Shown: positions 1 to 6,651, counted from the stretch's first letter. The stretch is 13,421 nt of DNA from Planctomycetota bacterium (GCA_003671065.1 QWPU01000045.1:1-13421); one strand, 5' to 3'. Made by a program: numbers and translations. Notes: a model not told the origin generated them from the letters alone.

Positions 1-15
1 GCTCGCAGCGGGGTT

Positions 16-711
16 TCACGCTGCGTCATCAGCGCTTGTTCGCCACGCTGGTATTGCTCTGCGGCGTTCGAAACTTGGAATGCGTGACGACGAATAGTCT
101 GACGCGAAGTCCGACGCCGTCTCGATTCGATGACTGCGGGCTCGCTCGCGCGGCGCGCTCGCTTCTTCAGCAATGGCCCCCGCGACAACGAGGTCGCCTT
201 CTTCATCGATGAGTTTGCGAAGTTTGATGATGCCTCGGTGCTTCCAGTTATTGATCGTGGTCACCGACACACCCAGCGCTTCTGCGGCGTGCTGGTAGCT
301 CTTGCCTTCGCACACGATCAGTCGAATCGAATCCTGCTCATCGCAGCTCAGGAGCCCGAGCGCCGCTTCAAGGATGTTGTTCGACAGCGGCTCAGGAGTG
401 AGCGAAGGGCGCTGGCCAGGCTCGAAGCCTGTCATGCCTTCGCGATGGACACGCTCCTCGAGCAACTCTCGCAATCGGCTCGCCCGCGCGTAGCGGCGAC
501 GAAGCAAATTGTGGGCGATCTTCAGCAGGTAGCTGATCGAGATCTCGAGCCGCTCAAGCTCAGGATGCTGCAGCAGTCGAAGGAACACTTCTTGAGCAAG
601 ATCCTCTCCGACATCGGGGGTCGCCGATTTGCGCAAGAACGCGTAGACGCGGTCATAGTACTTGTCAAACAAGTCTAGGACGAGATCTGTTCGCTGTTGG
701 GTTACTGCCAT
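16..711 (-). CDS. ECF-type RNA polymerase sigma factor with C-terminal tail
   Basis: Predicted sigma-70-family factor that would direct RNA polymerase to a specific promoter set. The 231-residue product has region 2 at about residues 8-80, including the typical GEDLAQEVFLRLL stretch and the following aromatic/basic helix. Region 4 lies at about 113-175, with the helix-turn-helix core SYQHAAEALGVSVTTINNWK. A Ser/Arg/Ala-rich tail of roughly 55 residues follows and matches no domain I know. I chose the ATG at 709-711 because AGGAG lies 7 bases upstream (719-723). The frame stays open to 834, but those extra 41 residues look nothing like a sigma N terminus. It is divergent from the response regulator at 1009. 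The strongest family markers are in regions 2 and 4; the target promoters and any anti-sigma factor are not visible. Confidence 0.85.
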   Translation of the reverse strand: MAVTQQRTDLVLDLFDKYYDRVYAFLRKSATPDVGEDLAQEVFLRLLQHPELERLEISISYLLKIAHNLLRRRYARASRLRELLEERVHREGMTGFEPGQRPSLTPEPLSNNILEAALGLLSCDEQDSIRLIVCEGKSYQHAAEALGVSVTTINNWKHRGIIKLRKLIDEEGDLVVAGAIAEEASAPRERARSHRIETASDFASDYSSSRIPSFERRRAIPAWRTSADDAA

Positions 712-1008
712 GTTTGCACTCCTCATACTGTGCCGTTCAAGTCTTCGAACGACCATTGGTGAACCTTCTGCAAATTGCCTGGGAACCGCCGTCCGCATGC
801 ACTGCCGAAAATGAGAATACTCATGCTTGCTCAAATCGCTAGGAGGTGAGTACCCTAAAGAAGTTTCAGAGCAGGTTTGCGAACGGAGCCATCACGCGAA
901 TCCGCCGCAAAAACGCAAGTAAGATTTTCGTTCATCGCGGACTTGTCCTTGAACGGCGACAAAGTGCCCAACATCTTGAAACATCGTCGGTTATGCTTCG
1001 AAACACGC
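712..1008. other. Divergent intergenic region between sigma factor and response regulator
   Basis: This 297-bp gap must hold promoters for both flanking genes, but I see no convincing -35/-10 pair on either strand. It contains a small hairpin ATGAG-AATA-CTCAT (811-824). It also has a perfect Shine-Dalgarno-like AGGAGGTGAG at 841-850 on the plus strand that is followed by no usable start codon. Short reading frames crossing it (for example from GTG 846) resemble nothing and are not called. Confidence 0.5.
719..723 (-). promoter_or_regulatory. Ribosome binding site deciding the sigma factor start
   Basis: AGGAG on the minus strand with a 7-base spacer to the ATG at 711. It fixes the start there rather than at upstream in-frame ATGs (834, 798, 756 and 726). 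Confidence 0.7.
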
Positions 1009-1671
1009 ATGGCCGCAACTCTCCCAATCACCGTTCTTGTCGTTGATGATCACGCTCTGATCCGCAGCGCACTCGTCACAGTTCTGAACGACACCGATGA
1101 TCTTCGTGTGATCGCTGAAGCTGCGAATGGGGCGGATGCGGTTGAACTTGCGCACAAGCATTCACCCACCGTTGTCCTGCTTGATGTGGACATGCCTGGG
1201 GTGGATGCCTTTCACGCGGCGAGTCACATCCTCCAGTTGCGTCCAAAGACGGGAATCATCTTTCTCACCGCGACTGATTCCGATCGTGCGATCGAACTCG
1301 CGCTCAAGTCAGGCGCGCTTGGTTTTATTGTGAAGAGTGATGATCCGAACAGCGTTCCTGCAGGCATTCGCGCAGTGGCTCGCGGCGAACAATTCTTTTC
1401 GCCTCGCGCAGCTGAACGCGTGAAGGGCAACGCTGCGGATATGCGCAAGCGCAAAGTCACTGGCACGCGCGGCAATGTGCTGTCGGATCGCGAAGTTGAA
1501 GTGATGCGCTATGTCGGCCGCGGATTTGCGAAGAAGCAAATCGCAGAGATGCTCGGCATCTCAGTGAAGACCGTCGACAAGCATGTGACGAGCGTGATGG
1601 AGAAACTCGATATTCACGATCGAGTTGAACTCGCGCTCTATGCGGTGCGCGAAGGCTACATCACTGCGTGA
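1009..1671 (+). CDS. NarL/FixJ-type two-component response regulator
   Basis: DNA-binding response regulator of 220 residues. The receiver domain spans about residues 6-125: acidic pair D13-D14 in VLVVDDH, phosphoacceptor D59 in LLDVDMPG, conserved T87 and K109 (FIVKSDD). A LuxR/GerE-type helix-turn-helix spans about 157-215 (LSDREVEVMRYVGRG, KKQIAEMLGISVKTVDKHV). I start at ATG 1009 because the receiver fold begins immediately after it. The frame is open back to 877, but that stretch shows no domain. No good ribosome binding site precedes 1009, so the start is less certain than the function. The stop overlaps the GTG start of the next gene (GTGA). No histidine kinase lies in the window, so the partner is elsewhere. 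Confidence 0.9.
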   Translation: MAATLPITVLVVDDHALIRSALVTVLNDTDDLRVIAEAANGADAVELAHKHSPTVVLLDVDMPGVDAFHAASHILQLRPKTGIIFLTATDSDRAIELALKSGALGFIVKSDDPNSVPAGIRAVARGEQFFSPRAAERVKGNAADMRKRKVTGTRGNVLSDREVEVMRYVGRGFAKKQIAEMLGISVKTVDKHVTSVMEKLDIHDRVELALYAVREGYITA

Positions 1672-2489
1672 ACCATGCGCAGGTACTGACTGAGTTCATT
1701 GCCTTGATCACGATTGTCGCCCAGTCCTCCCGCGAAGCGGTTGTCTATAAACCTGCAGGTCTTTCGAGCGAACGCGGTCCAACTGATCGCGGCGAATCGT
1801 TGATCACGCTGGTGCGGGCACAGTGTGATTGGAGCGATGGGCAACTTCCACATCGACTGGATCGTCCGACACGCGGACTCATGATGGTGAGTGCTGATCG
1901 CGCGCAAGCAGCACTGCACGCCGAGGAAATCCGTGAAGGGCGGTGGACGAAGTGGTACTTCGCGCGCATTCCACTCGAGTCCTTTGAAGGTCACGCGAGT
2001 GCGTTGCTTGGTGAACACAAGGCGTATCTCAAACGCGTCGGTCGATTCGCGCGCGTCGTGCGTTCAGGTGGCGAGGCGTCGCGTCTGACGGTGCTTGCTG
2101 TTGAAGCGTCGACGGACTGTGCTGAAGATGCGCACGCGCTCATTCGTCTTGACACGGGACGGTTTCATCAGATCCGCGCGATGTGCGCGGCACTCGGATT
2201 TCCGCTGGTCGGCGATGAAGACTACGGCGGCCCGCAGTGGCGTGATCAGCGCGCGGCGAGAAGCGTTGACTTTGCGATGATGGATCTTGAAGCGGTTGCG
2301 TTACGCGTGGAGCGTGAGAGCGCTACCGACATTCATCGACTGACCGCGCATCGTGATCGCGTGGGCGTGCATCCCGCGCTTGAGGCTGCGCTCGATGCAG
2401 CGATGCTGGTCAGCGGGCCGAACGCGCGTCGACCAAACTCGAGTCAGGACGCAAGTCGGCGCGCAAGTCAGGACTCATCTCAGGCTTGA
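1668..2489 (+). CDS. RluA-family pseudouridine synthase
   Basis: Predicted RNA uridine-to-pseudouridine isomerase of 273 residues, without an S4 domain. The catalytic motif HRLDRPTRG is at about residues 62-70, with D65 the expected nucleophile. VVYKPAGLSSE near residue 25 matches the family's N-terminal motif. GRFHQIRAMCAALGFPLVGD at about 164-183 matches the conserved RxHQIR and LG.P..GD block. The HRLDRPT form recalls TruC-like members, but the RNA target cannot be read from sequence. The GTG start overlaps the stop of the response regulator by 4 bases, which suggests translational coupling. The last ~25 residues are a polar Ser/Gln/Arg tail encoded by short DNA repeats, and they overlap the convergent lipoprotein gene. 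Confidence 0.85.
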   Translation: MNHAQVLTEFIALITIVAQSSREAVVYKPAGLSSERGPTDRGESLITLVRAQCDWSDGQLPHRLDRPTRGLMMVSADRAQAALHAEEIREGRWTKWYFARIPLESFEGHASALLGEHKAYLKRVGRFARVVRSGGEASRLTVLAVEASTDCAEDAHALIRLDTGRFHQIRAMCAALGFPLVGDEDYGGPQWRDQRAARSVDFAMMDLEAVALRVERESATDIHRLTAHRDRVGVHPALEAALDAAMLVSGPNARRPNSSQDASRRASQDSSQA

Positions 2490-3093
2490 TGACCCACATC
2501 GATTCGCCGATGGCGTTCGTCACAAACTGCGACAAACTGCGCCGCCAGCGCGTGGCGTCCTCAGGCGCAAACGGCGCGCTGAAGACTCCTGTGAGCCCTG
2601 CGGGACTCATGAGATCATGAAAGCCCTTGGTCTTGGCAAGCAATGTGATCGTTCCGCCTTCAACGACTAACTCCATCGCGTCCGCGCCAGGCTTACCGCT
2701 GGGACGCGCGAACGCCGCACCACCATACAGGCCAACTTCACCGCCGCTGACAACAACCAAGCGTGTGATGAGATTCATCGCGGTTGACGCAAGCGGTGTG
2801 AGACCAGGTTTGGGTGTCCAGATCAGTTGCGCATGGAGGAACACGGCATCGGTCAGCGGCGTGCCTTGTTCATGCGCTAAAAGTCTTTCGAAGGGCACAT
2901 CGGAGAACCAAAAACTATCTTCGGAGTCCTTCACCGTGTACGCGCTTGCCACAAATGTGTGCTCAAGCAGCAGGGGTTTCGCGCCCAGGGCGGTGACCGC
3001 AATCGTGCCTGGTGCGTTCGAAGAGCTGCACGCGGTGGCAAAGATCGAACCGACGCACGACAGAAGAACAGCGGCGCACTTGCGAGTAGTCAT
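2410..3093 (-). CDS. Predicted lipoprotein of unknown family
   Basis: A 227-residue product with a basic N terminus (MTTRK), a hydrophobic segment and a lipobox-like FATAC, giving C22 as probable lipidated cysteine, followed by SSS. This predicts an exported, membrane-anchored protein. The body is alpha/beta in character with no motif I recognise; FSDVPFERLL near residues 63-72 and VSGGEVGLYGG near 115-125 stand out. The start at 3093 has GGAG 7 bases upstream (3101-3104 on the plus strand). It overlaps the stop of the upstream amidohydrolase-like gene by 4 bp (ATGA), so the two are probably one transcript. Its last ~27 codons overlap the convergent pseudouridine synthase gene, where the tail reads as repeated PDLRADLRPD-like units. 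Gene real, function unknown. Confidence 0.75.
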   Translation of the reverse strand: MTTRKCAAVLLSCVGSIFATACSSSNAPGTIAVTALGAKPLLLEHTFVASAYTVKDSEDSFWFSDVPFERLLAHEQGTPLTDAVFLHAQLIWTPKPGLTPLASTAMNLITRLVVVSGGEVGLYGGAAFARPSGKPGADAMELVVEGGTITLLAKTKGFHDLMSPAGLTGVFSAPFAPEDATRWRRSLSQFVTNAIGESMWVIKPEMSPDLRADLRPDSSLVDARSAR

Positions 3094-4028
3094 AGAGAGT
3101 CTCCAGTCAATCCCAAGTGAGGTGATTCGTAGGGTAATTCGCGCGCGAGCATTCGTCGTGCGTCACGGTCTCGCGCGATTGGCGGAGTGCCTAAACCGAG
3201 CAGGCTGATCGCGTCGCGTTCAACGATCTCGCGCAAAATGGAACGCGCGATCGATGGCAACGGTGTGCCGTGAATGAGTCCGTTGATGCCGTAAATCGAT
3301 TCGATCGCGCGTGCGGGCGAATCGAATGGAAAGCCCGACGCGAAGAAGATCTTGCGATCGATGCCGTGATCACGCGCGGATTGCAGCGTGTTGAGCAAGT
3401 CCCACGGACGCGCCGCGATCGCCGCAGTGGTCGTGAACACACGATCATGCTTTGCGAGCATCGCGAGCGTCTCGTGCACGAATGGAAAACCAAAGCCACT
3501 GATCACGATCGACAAACGCGGAAACGCGCGCGCCACTTCGTCAAGCAGAAATGGACGCGCGTATTCAAGGCGCATCGACGCGGGCGCAGGACCGCTCCAA
3601 CCAACAAGCACAGGAAGTTGATTGGCTTCCGCGCGATCAAAGACTCGCATCGCGGGAGTGCTGCTGGGGTGAAATCCTTGCAGCGCGGGATCAAGCCACA
3701 GCGCAACGGCGCCTGCATCGCGCGCCGAATCAACTTCGTTCACGGCATCGCGTGCAGTCGGATCAATCGCGCGGGCAAAAAACAAGCGACCTTGTGATTT
3801 TTCTACCGCAGCGCGCAATGGAGCCTCAGGCAGCGCCCCGCGAATGAGGTCGCTGCGGAATCCCACCAGCATGGCCGCATCAACCGTTGCCATCGCGCCT
3901 GTGTAGGCTTCAGGCGACGCATCAGGCGCGAGCCATCGAGTGCTCGCGCTGCGTCGCACCGCCACGCCGAGTTCATCGCCGAGGTCATCGCTGCGGGACC
4001 AAAGGCGGGTGTCAAGATCAACGATCAT
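3090..4028 (-). CDS. Amidohydrolase-fold protein lacking metal ligands (likely pseudoenzyme)
   Basis: The 312-residue product resembles amidohydrolase_2 TIM-barrel proteins (ACMSD-like family). The order of blocks fits: an N-terminal beta-strand VDLDTRLW, ARPFLLDEVARAFPRLSIV near 157-175, a segment at ISGFGFPF, and a late strand FFASGFPF near 228-235. Family members have DxHxH at the start, His in the strand-4 segment, His in a xHxG motif and Asp in GSDxP. Here these read D6 and R8, W144, G178 and G232, so no expected metal ligand remains. A binding or structural role is more likely than hydrolysis. No ribosome binding site is visible before ATG 4028. It is divergent from menG by 65 bp and coupled to the downstream lipoprotein gene. 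Confidence 0.7.
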   Translation of the reverse strand: MIVDLDTRLWSRSDDLGDELGVAVRRSASTRWLAPDASPEAYTGAMATVDAAMLVGFRSDLIRGALPEAPLRAAVEKSQGRLFFARAIDPTARDAVNEVDSARDAGAVALWLDPALQGFHPSSTPAMRVFDRAEANQLPVLVGWSGPAPASMRLEYARPFLLDEVARAFPRLSIVISGFGFPFVHETLAMLAKHDRVFTTTAAIAARPWDLLNTLQSARDHGIDRKIFFASGFPFDSPARAIESIYGINGLIHGTPLPSIARSILREIVERDAISLLGLGTPPIARDRDARRMLARELPYESPHLGLTGDSL

Positions 4029-4076
4029 CGAGCGTGAAATGTAGCCGAGCGTGCCAAGTGGCGCGTTGGGTGCATC

Positions 4077-4082
4077 TATACT
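4077..4082 (+). promoter_or_regulatory. Possible -10 element upstream of the methyltransferase gene
   Basis: TATACT matches the sigma-70 -10 consensus at 5 of 6 positions and sits 11 bases before ATG 4094. Transcription would start almost at the start codon, giving a near-leaderless message; consistent with this, no Shine-Dalgarno sequence is seen. The -35 position is poor, so confidence is low. The 65-bp gap also serves the divergent gene at 4028. Confidence 0.3.
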
Positions 4083-4093
4083 GCGCGCCCGCT

Positions 4094-4855
4094 ATGCCCA
4101 ACGCAATCTGGCAACCTCAAGAACTCAAGGATGATCCGCATCATCGCGCCGACAAAGCCGCGAAAGTGCAGGCGATGTTCTCCGCGATCGCGAAGGCGTA
4201 CGACCTCAACAATCGCGTGCATTCCTTTGGGCTCGATCAACGCTGGCGGCGTCACGCAGTGCGCGCCGCCGCCGTCAAGCCCACCGACGATGTCCTCGAT
4301 GTCGCATGCGGAACGGGCGACCTCACCGAACTCTTCGCCGATGCGCGGTCTCGATCGGTTGTCGGTGTTGATTTCACCGCGGCCATGCTTGACATTGCGC
4401 GCGTGAAGCAGGGTCGTCATGCGCAGTACTCATCCATCCGTTACGAGCAGGGGGATGCGATGGCGCTCGCGGTCGAGTCCTCGAGCGTCGACATCGTCTC
4501 GATTGCCTTCGGTCTGCGAAATGTAAGCGATCCAGTGCAGGCGCTCGCAGAGTTTCGTCGCGTGCTGCGTCCAGGTGGTCGACTTGTGGTTCTTGAGTTT
4601 GACGAACCAACAAACGCCATCATTCGTGCCGCGAATCGTCTCTATACGCATCACATCATGCCGTGGACCGCATCACTTCTTGCGCGCGACAGATCGGGTG
4701 CCTATCGCTACTTGCCGCGCTCCGTCGAGACCTTTCTCTCGCGCGATCGCCTTCGTGATGCAATGCTCGCTGCAGGTTTTTCGCATGTCAAACAAACACC
4801 GCTCACTTTCGGCACCTGCGTGCTGAGTTGTGGTCGAGTGAATACCTCGGCCTAA
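4094..4855 (+). CDS. menG: Demethylmenaquinone/ubiquinone C-methyltransferase (MenG/UbiE)
   Basis: SAM-dependent methyltransferase catalysing the final C-methylation in quinone biosynthesis. In a planctomycete-like host the product would be menaquinone. The 253-residue length is typical. Family signatures: MFSAIAKAYDLNNRV at about residues 28-42 with GLDQRWRR after it; SAM motif I DVACGTGDLT at 69-78; GVDFTAAMLD at 91-100; SIAFGLRNVSDPVQALAEF and RVLRPGGRLVVLEF in the middle; YRYLPRSVETF towards the C terminus. I start at ATG 4094, where the family homology begins; the frame is open to 3887, but that extension crosses the divergent gene. It is monocistronic by position. Confidence 0.9.
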   Translation: MPNAIWQPQELKDDPHHRADKAAKVQAMFSAIAKAYDLNNRVHSFGLDQRWRRHAVRAAAVKPTDDVLDVACGTGDLTELFADARSRSVVGVDFTAAMLDIARVKQGRHAQYSSIRYEQGDAMALAVESSSVDIVSIAFGLRNVSDPVQALAEFRRVLRPGGRLVVLEFDEPTNAIIRAANRLYTHHIMPWTASLLARDRSGAYRYLPRSVETFLSRDRLRDAMLAAGFSHVKQTPLTFGTCVLSCGRVNTSA

Positions 4856-4865
4856 TCTGCTCGCG

Positions 4866-4900
4866 TGATTCCCATGCTTGATTCCCATGCTTGATTCCCC
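4866..4900 (+). repeat. 13-bp tandem repeat, about 2.6 copies
   Basis: TGATTCCCATGCT occurs perfectly at 4866-4878 and 4879-4891, followed by a partial copy TGATTCCC at 4892-4899. It lies just after the menG stop codon and before the structured intergenic region. Function unknown; it could be a slippage product. Confidence 0.75.
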
Positions 4901-4927
4901 CGGGTAGACATGTGCGGCAATTGCTGC

Positions 4928-4955
4928 CTGACTGGGCTCGCGATCTCATTACAAA
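4928..4955 (+). promoter_or_regulatory. Weak sigma-70-like promoter candidate before the hairpin cluster
   Basis: CTGACT (4928-4933) and TACAAA (4950-4955) are separated by 16 bp, each with two mismatches to the -35 and -10 consensus. The expected start, near 4962, coincides with the left arm of the first long hairpin. Such a match can occur by chance. Confidence 0.25.
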
Positions 4956-4961
4956 TCAAGA

Positions 4962-5098
4962 ACATGTGCTACGGGCGAAATGCCGCAACGCGCATGTGGC
5001 TTCTCTTCGCGGTTCGAAGGATCGGACCGCACCCCCTTCGGTTGGAGGATCCAACCACTCGGCAACAGAATCAGGGCGTTGAGGATCAAGCGCTTTTA
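4962..5098 (+). ncRNA. Candidate structured RNA with three AGGAU-loop hairpins
   Basis: Four consecutive hairpins can be drawn by eye. The first is ACATGTGC (4962-4969) with GCGCATGT (4990-4997), 8 bp with one G-U, enclosing a small inner stem. The second is 5009-5030, a 9-bp stem with loop AGGA. The third is 5040-5056, a 7-bp stem with loop GGA closed by A-T. The fourth is 5076-5093, 7 bp with one bulge and loop GGA closed by A-T, followed by TTTTATT. The last three all present AGGAT at the loop. Such AGGA loops are the known recognition element of CsrA/RsmA proteins and of RNAs that sequester them. It could be a free small RNA ending at 5098, or a leader of the gene at 5120. I recognise no named riboswitch class. 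This rests on hand folding only. Confidence 0.4.
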
Positions 5099-5100
5099 TT
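5076..5100 (+). terminator. Possible intrinsic terminator or attenuator
   Basis: GCG-TTGA pairs with TCAAGCGC around a GGA loop (one bulged G), followed directly by TTTTATT. The stem is short for a strong terminator. It lies 8 bp before the ribosome binding site of the gene at 5120, so it could end an upstream RNA or attenuate readthrough into that gene. Confidence 0.4.
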
Positions 5101-5108
5101 CGTTAGTT

Positions 5109-5112
5109 GGAG
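5109..5112 (+). promoter_or_regulatory. Ribosome binding site deciding the start of the B12-like gene
   Basis: GGAG with a 7-base spacer to ATG 5120. It supports this start over the in-frame ATG at 4910, whose extension would run through the hairpin cluster. Confidence 0.6.
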
Positions 5113-5119
5113 TACGGCC

Positions 5120-5893
5120 ATGCCTCCGGCCACGGACTTTCATCTCAGCAATTTCGGACAACCAGAAAACAGCAAGACCCTTGAGCGCTTCGTCCAGTTG
5201 CTTCTCAATGGAGATCGGGTCTCGTGTAGAGACCTCTTGCGCGAGTTCCTGCAAGCATCTCGGCGCGGAGGGGATCGCAGTGTGCGCGATGCCACCGATG
5301 CGCTTCGCGAGCTGATTTGGCCCGCGTGTGCTGCGCTTGACCACTTCATTCGCCACGATCAAATCACCGCCGCGTCTGAGCACTGCGCGACTGTGCTGCT
5401 GGCGCAACTTGCCCAGCGGATCGAGTGCGCGCTTCCCAAACAACCTGCGCGCTGCCGCACGGTGATCGTCACGAGTGGAGCGACGGCGAGCGAAGAACTC
5501 GCGGGTGAGATCTTCGCGGGGCTCGCTGAGGCCGACGGCTACGAAGTCGTTTTCCTCGGCGGGGGCGTCGAAAGCGATGATCTCTTCGCCGAGATCGGCC
5601 AGCGCAAACCCGCCTTTGTGGTGAGCTTTGCGGCGTCTGGACCTGATGCGCCTAAGTTGCGCCGCTTGCTGACCGCCCTTCGAACGCAGGTGCCTGTTGT
5701 GGGTCTTCGAGTCGGTGTCGGAGGCGGAGTCTTCGCTCGCGCCTCGGGCCTCGCAGACGAGATCGGCGCTGACTTTGAAGCGGACACGCCCTTTGACATG
5801 CTTGAGGCGTTACAGGGGGTTGATCGCGCTCCGGCTAGTCGAGCGCAGAACGGCTCGCACAAAGAAGGGCAAGGTCGTTCCCGCGCAGCCTAA
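5120..5893 (+). CDS. B12-binding-domain-like protein without the axial histidine motif
   Basis: The 257-residue product has the two-part layout of MetH/CarH-type cobalamin-binding modules. A helical region at about residues 20-105 (LLLNGDRVSCRDLLREFL; QITAASEHCATVLLAQL) resembles the cap helices, including the A-x-EH-x-AT signature. A Rossmann-like domain follows at about 113-235 (VIVTSGATASEELAGEIFAG, GYEVVFLGGGV, VVSFAASGPDAPKLRRLL, VGVGGGVF). Normal members have DxHxxG or ExHxxG after the first strand, supplying the cobalt-ligating His. Here the segment reads SGATASEE, so that His is absent. It may bind cobalamin differently, bind another ligand or be purely regulatory. No DNA-binding or catalytic domain is attached. 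The tail is Lys/Arg/Ser-rich. Confidence 0.65.
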   Translation: MPPATDFHLSNFGQPENSKTLERFVQLLLNGDRVSCRDLLREFLQASRRGGDRSVRDATDALRELIWPACAALDHFIRHDQITAASEHCATVLLAQLAQRIECALPKQPARCRTVIVTSGATASEELAGEIFAGLAEADGYEVVFLGGGVESDDLFAEIGQRKPAFVVSFAASGPDAPKLRRLLTALRTQVPVVGLRVGVGGGVFARASGLADEIGADFEADTPFDMLEALQGVDRAPASRAQNGSHKEGQGRSRAA

Positions 5894-5960
5894 GCCGCGG
5901 AAGTATTCGCAGTCGATCGCAATTTTTAGGACTGCTCGCGCGTTGATTTTCTGCACTGAA

Positions 5961-5993
5961 GACGCGTTTCCTCTTGATTCGGGGGAACGCGTC
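5961..5993. repeat. Inverted repeat between the B12-like gene and the sigma operon
   Basis: GACGCGTT (5961-5968) and AACGCGTC (5986-5993) are perfect complements; three more pairs (one G-U) extend the stem to 11 bp around an 11-base loop. No T tract follows, so it is not a classical intrinsic terminator. It lies about 75 bp before the sigma gene and could be an operator or an mRNA 3'-end structure. Confidence 0.45.
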
Positions 5994-6069
5994 CACGGCC
6001 GACCCGTACACTCGGGACCGCGGTTAAGCGGGGGCATGCAGCAAAGACTTAGGAAGCGCAGTAACCAAG

Positions 6070-6651
6070 ATGATGGATCCAAAGACCGAACGCGACACCA
6101 TTCGACGAGCCCAACAGGGCGATCGCGATGCCATCGCCGAACTCATCAAGTCCTATCAACGCCCTTTGGAGGCGTTTCTTTTTAGGCTCTGCGGAAAGTC
6201 GGATCTTGCGGAAGACATCGCGCAAGAGTCGTTCGTTCGCGTGATCAAGTCGCTTGATCGTTTCGACGAGCGCTTCCGTTTCTCGACCTGGCTCTTCACG
6301 ATCGGCAAGCGTCTCTTGGTGAACTATCACCAGAAGATGCGCCCGATCGCGAACAGCGAAATGGTGCAGTACCGCGCCGACTCGACCAACACGCCGTATG
6401 CAGCGGTTGAAGGCGTCGAACGGGGCGAGCGCATTTCAAACATGATTTCGATTGCGCTTGATGCACTGGTGTCTCCTCAACGCGAAATCGTGTTGTTGTT
6501 TCACCAGCAAGGCTGGCCCGTTGAACGCATCAGCAAAGAACTCAAGATGCCTGAAGGCACTGTGAAGAGCCATCTGTTTCGCGCGCGTCGACGGATGTTG
6601 ACCGCGATTGAATTGAGTGGCGTGCCAACACCAAGTGAGGTCTTTCAGTGA
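6070..6651 (+). CDS. ECF-type RNA polymerase sigma factor
   Basis: A 193-residue sigma factor, typical of the group. Region 2 at about residues 20-90 contains GKSDLAEDIAQESFVRVIKS and the -10-recognising FRFSTWLFTIGKRLLVNY. Region 4 at about 130-180 contains SPQREIVLLFHQQGWPVERI and the helix-turn-helix MPEGTVKSHLFRARRRM. ATG 6070 is followed by a second in-frame ATG at 6073; only a distant AGGAAG lies upstream, so either may be used. The TGA stop overlaps the GTG of the next gene (GTGA), and that gene overlaps a third one, so the three are likely co-translated. By position the small membrane protein could be its regulator, but the usual anti-sigma zinc motif is not present. Confidence 0.9.
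   Translation: MMDPKTERDTIRRAQQGDRDAIAELIKSYQRPLEAFLFRLCGKSDLAEDIAQESFVRVIKSLDRFDERFRFSTWLFTIGKRLLVNYHQKMRPIANSEMVQYRADSTNTPYAAVEGVERGERISNMISIALDALVSPQREIVLLFHQQGWPVERISKELKMPEGTVKSHLFRARRRMLTAIELSGVPTPSEVFQ

Noticed and set aside
712..834. N-terminal extension of the sigma factor to an ATG at 834
   Set aside because: The 41 extra residues show no sigma features, and a proper ribosome binding site points to ATG 711.
5005..5035. tRNA-like T-arm (GGTTCGA) suggesting a tRNA gene
   Set aside because: No acceptor, D or anticodon arms can be drawn around it; the sequence is better explained by the AGGA-loop hairpin.
4910..5119. N-terminal extension of the B12-like protein from ATG 4910
   Set aside because: The 70 extra residues look like translated noncoding DNA, run through the hairpin cluster, and ATG 5120 has its own GGAG.
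4856..5119. Cobalamin riboswitch in front of the B12-like gene
   Set aside because: I looked for a B12 box and the conserved cobalamin core and did not see them.
5961..5993. Intrinsic terminator for the B12-like gene
   Set aside because: The stem is good but there is no T tract, so it is listed only as an inverted repeat.
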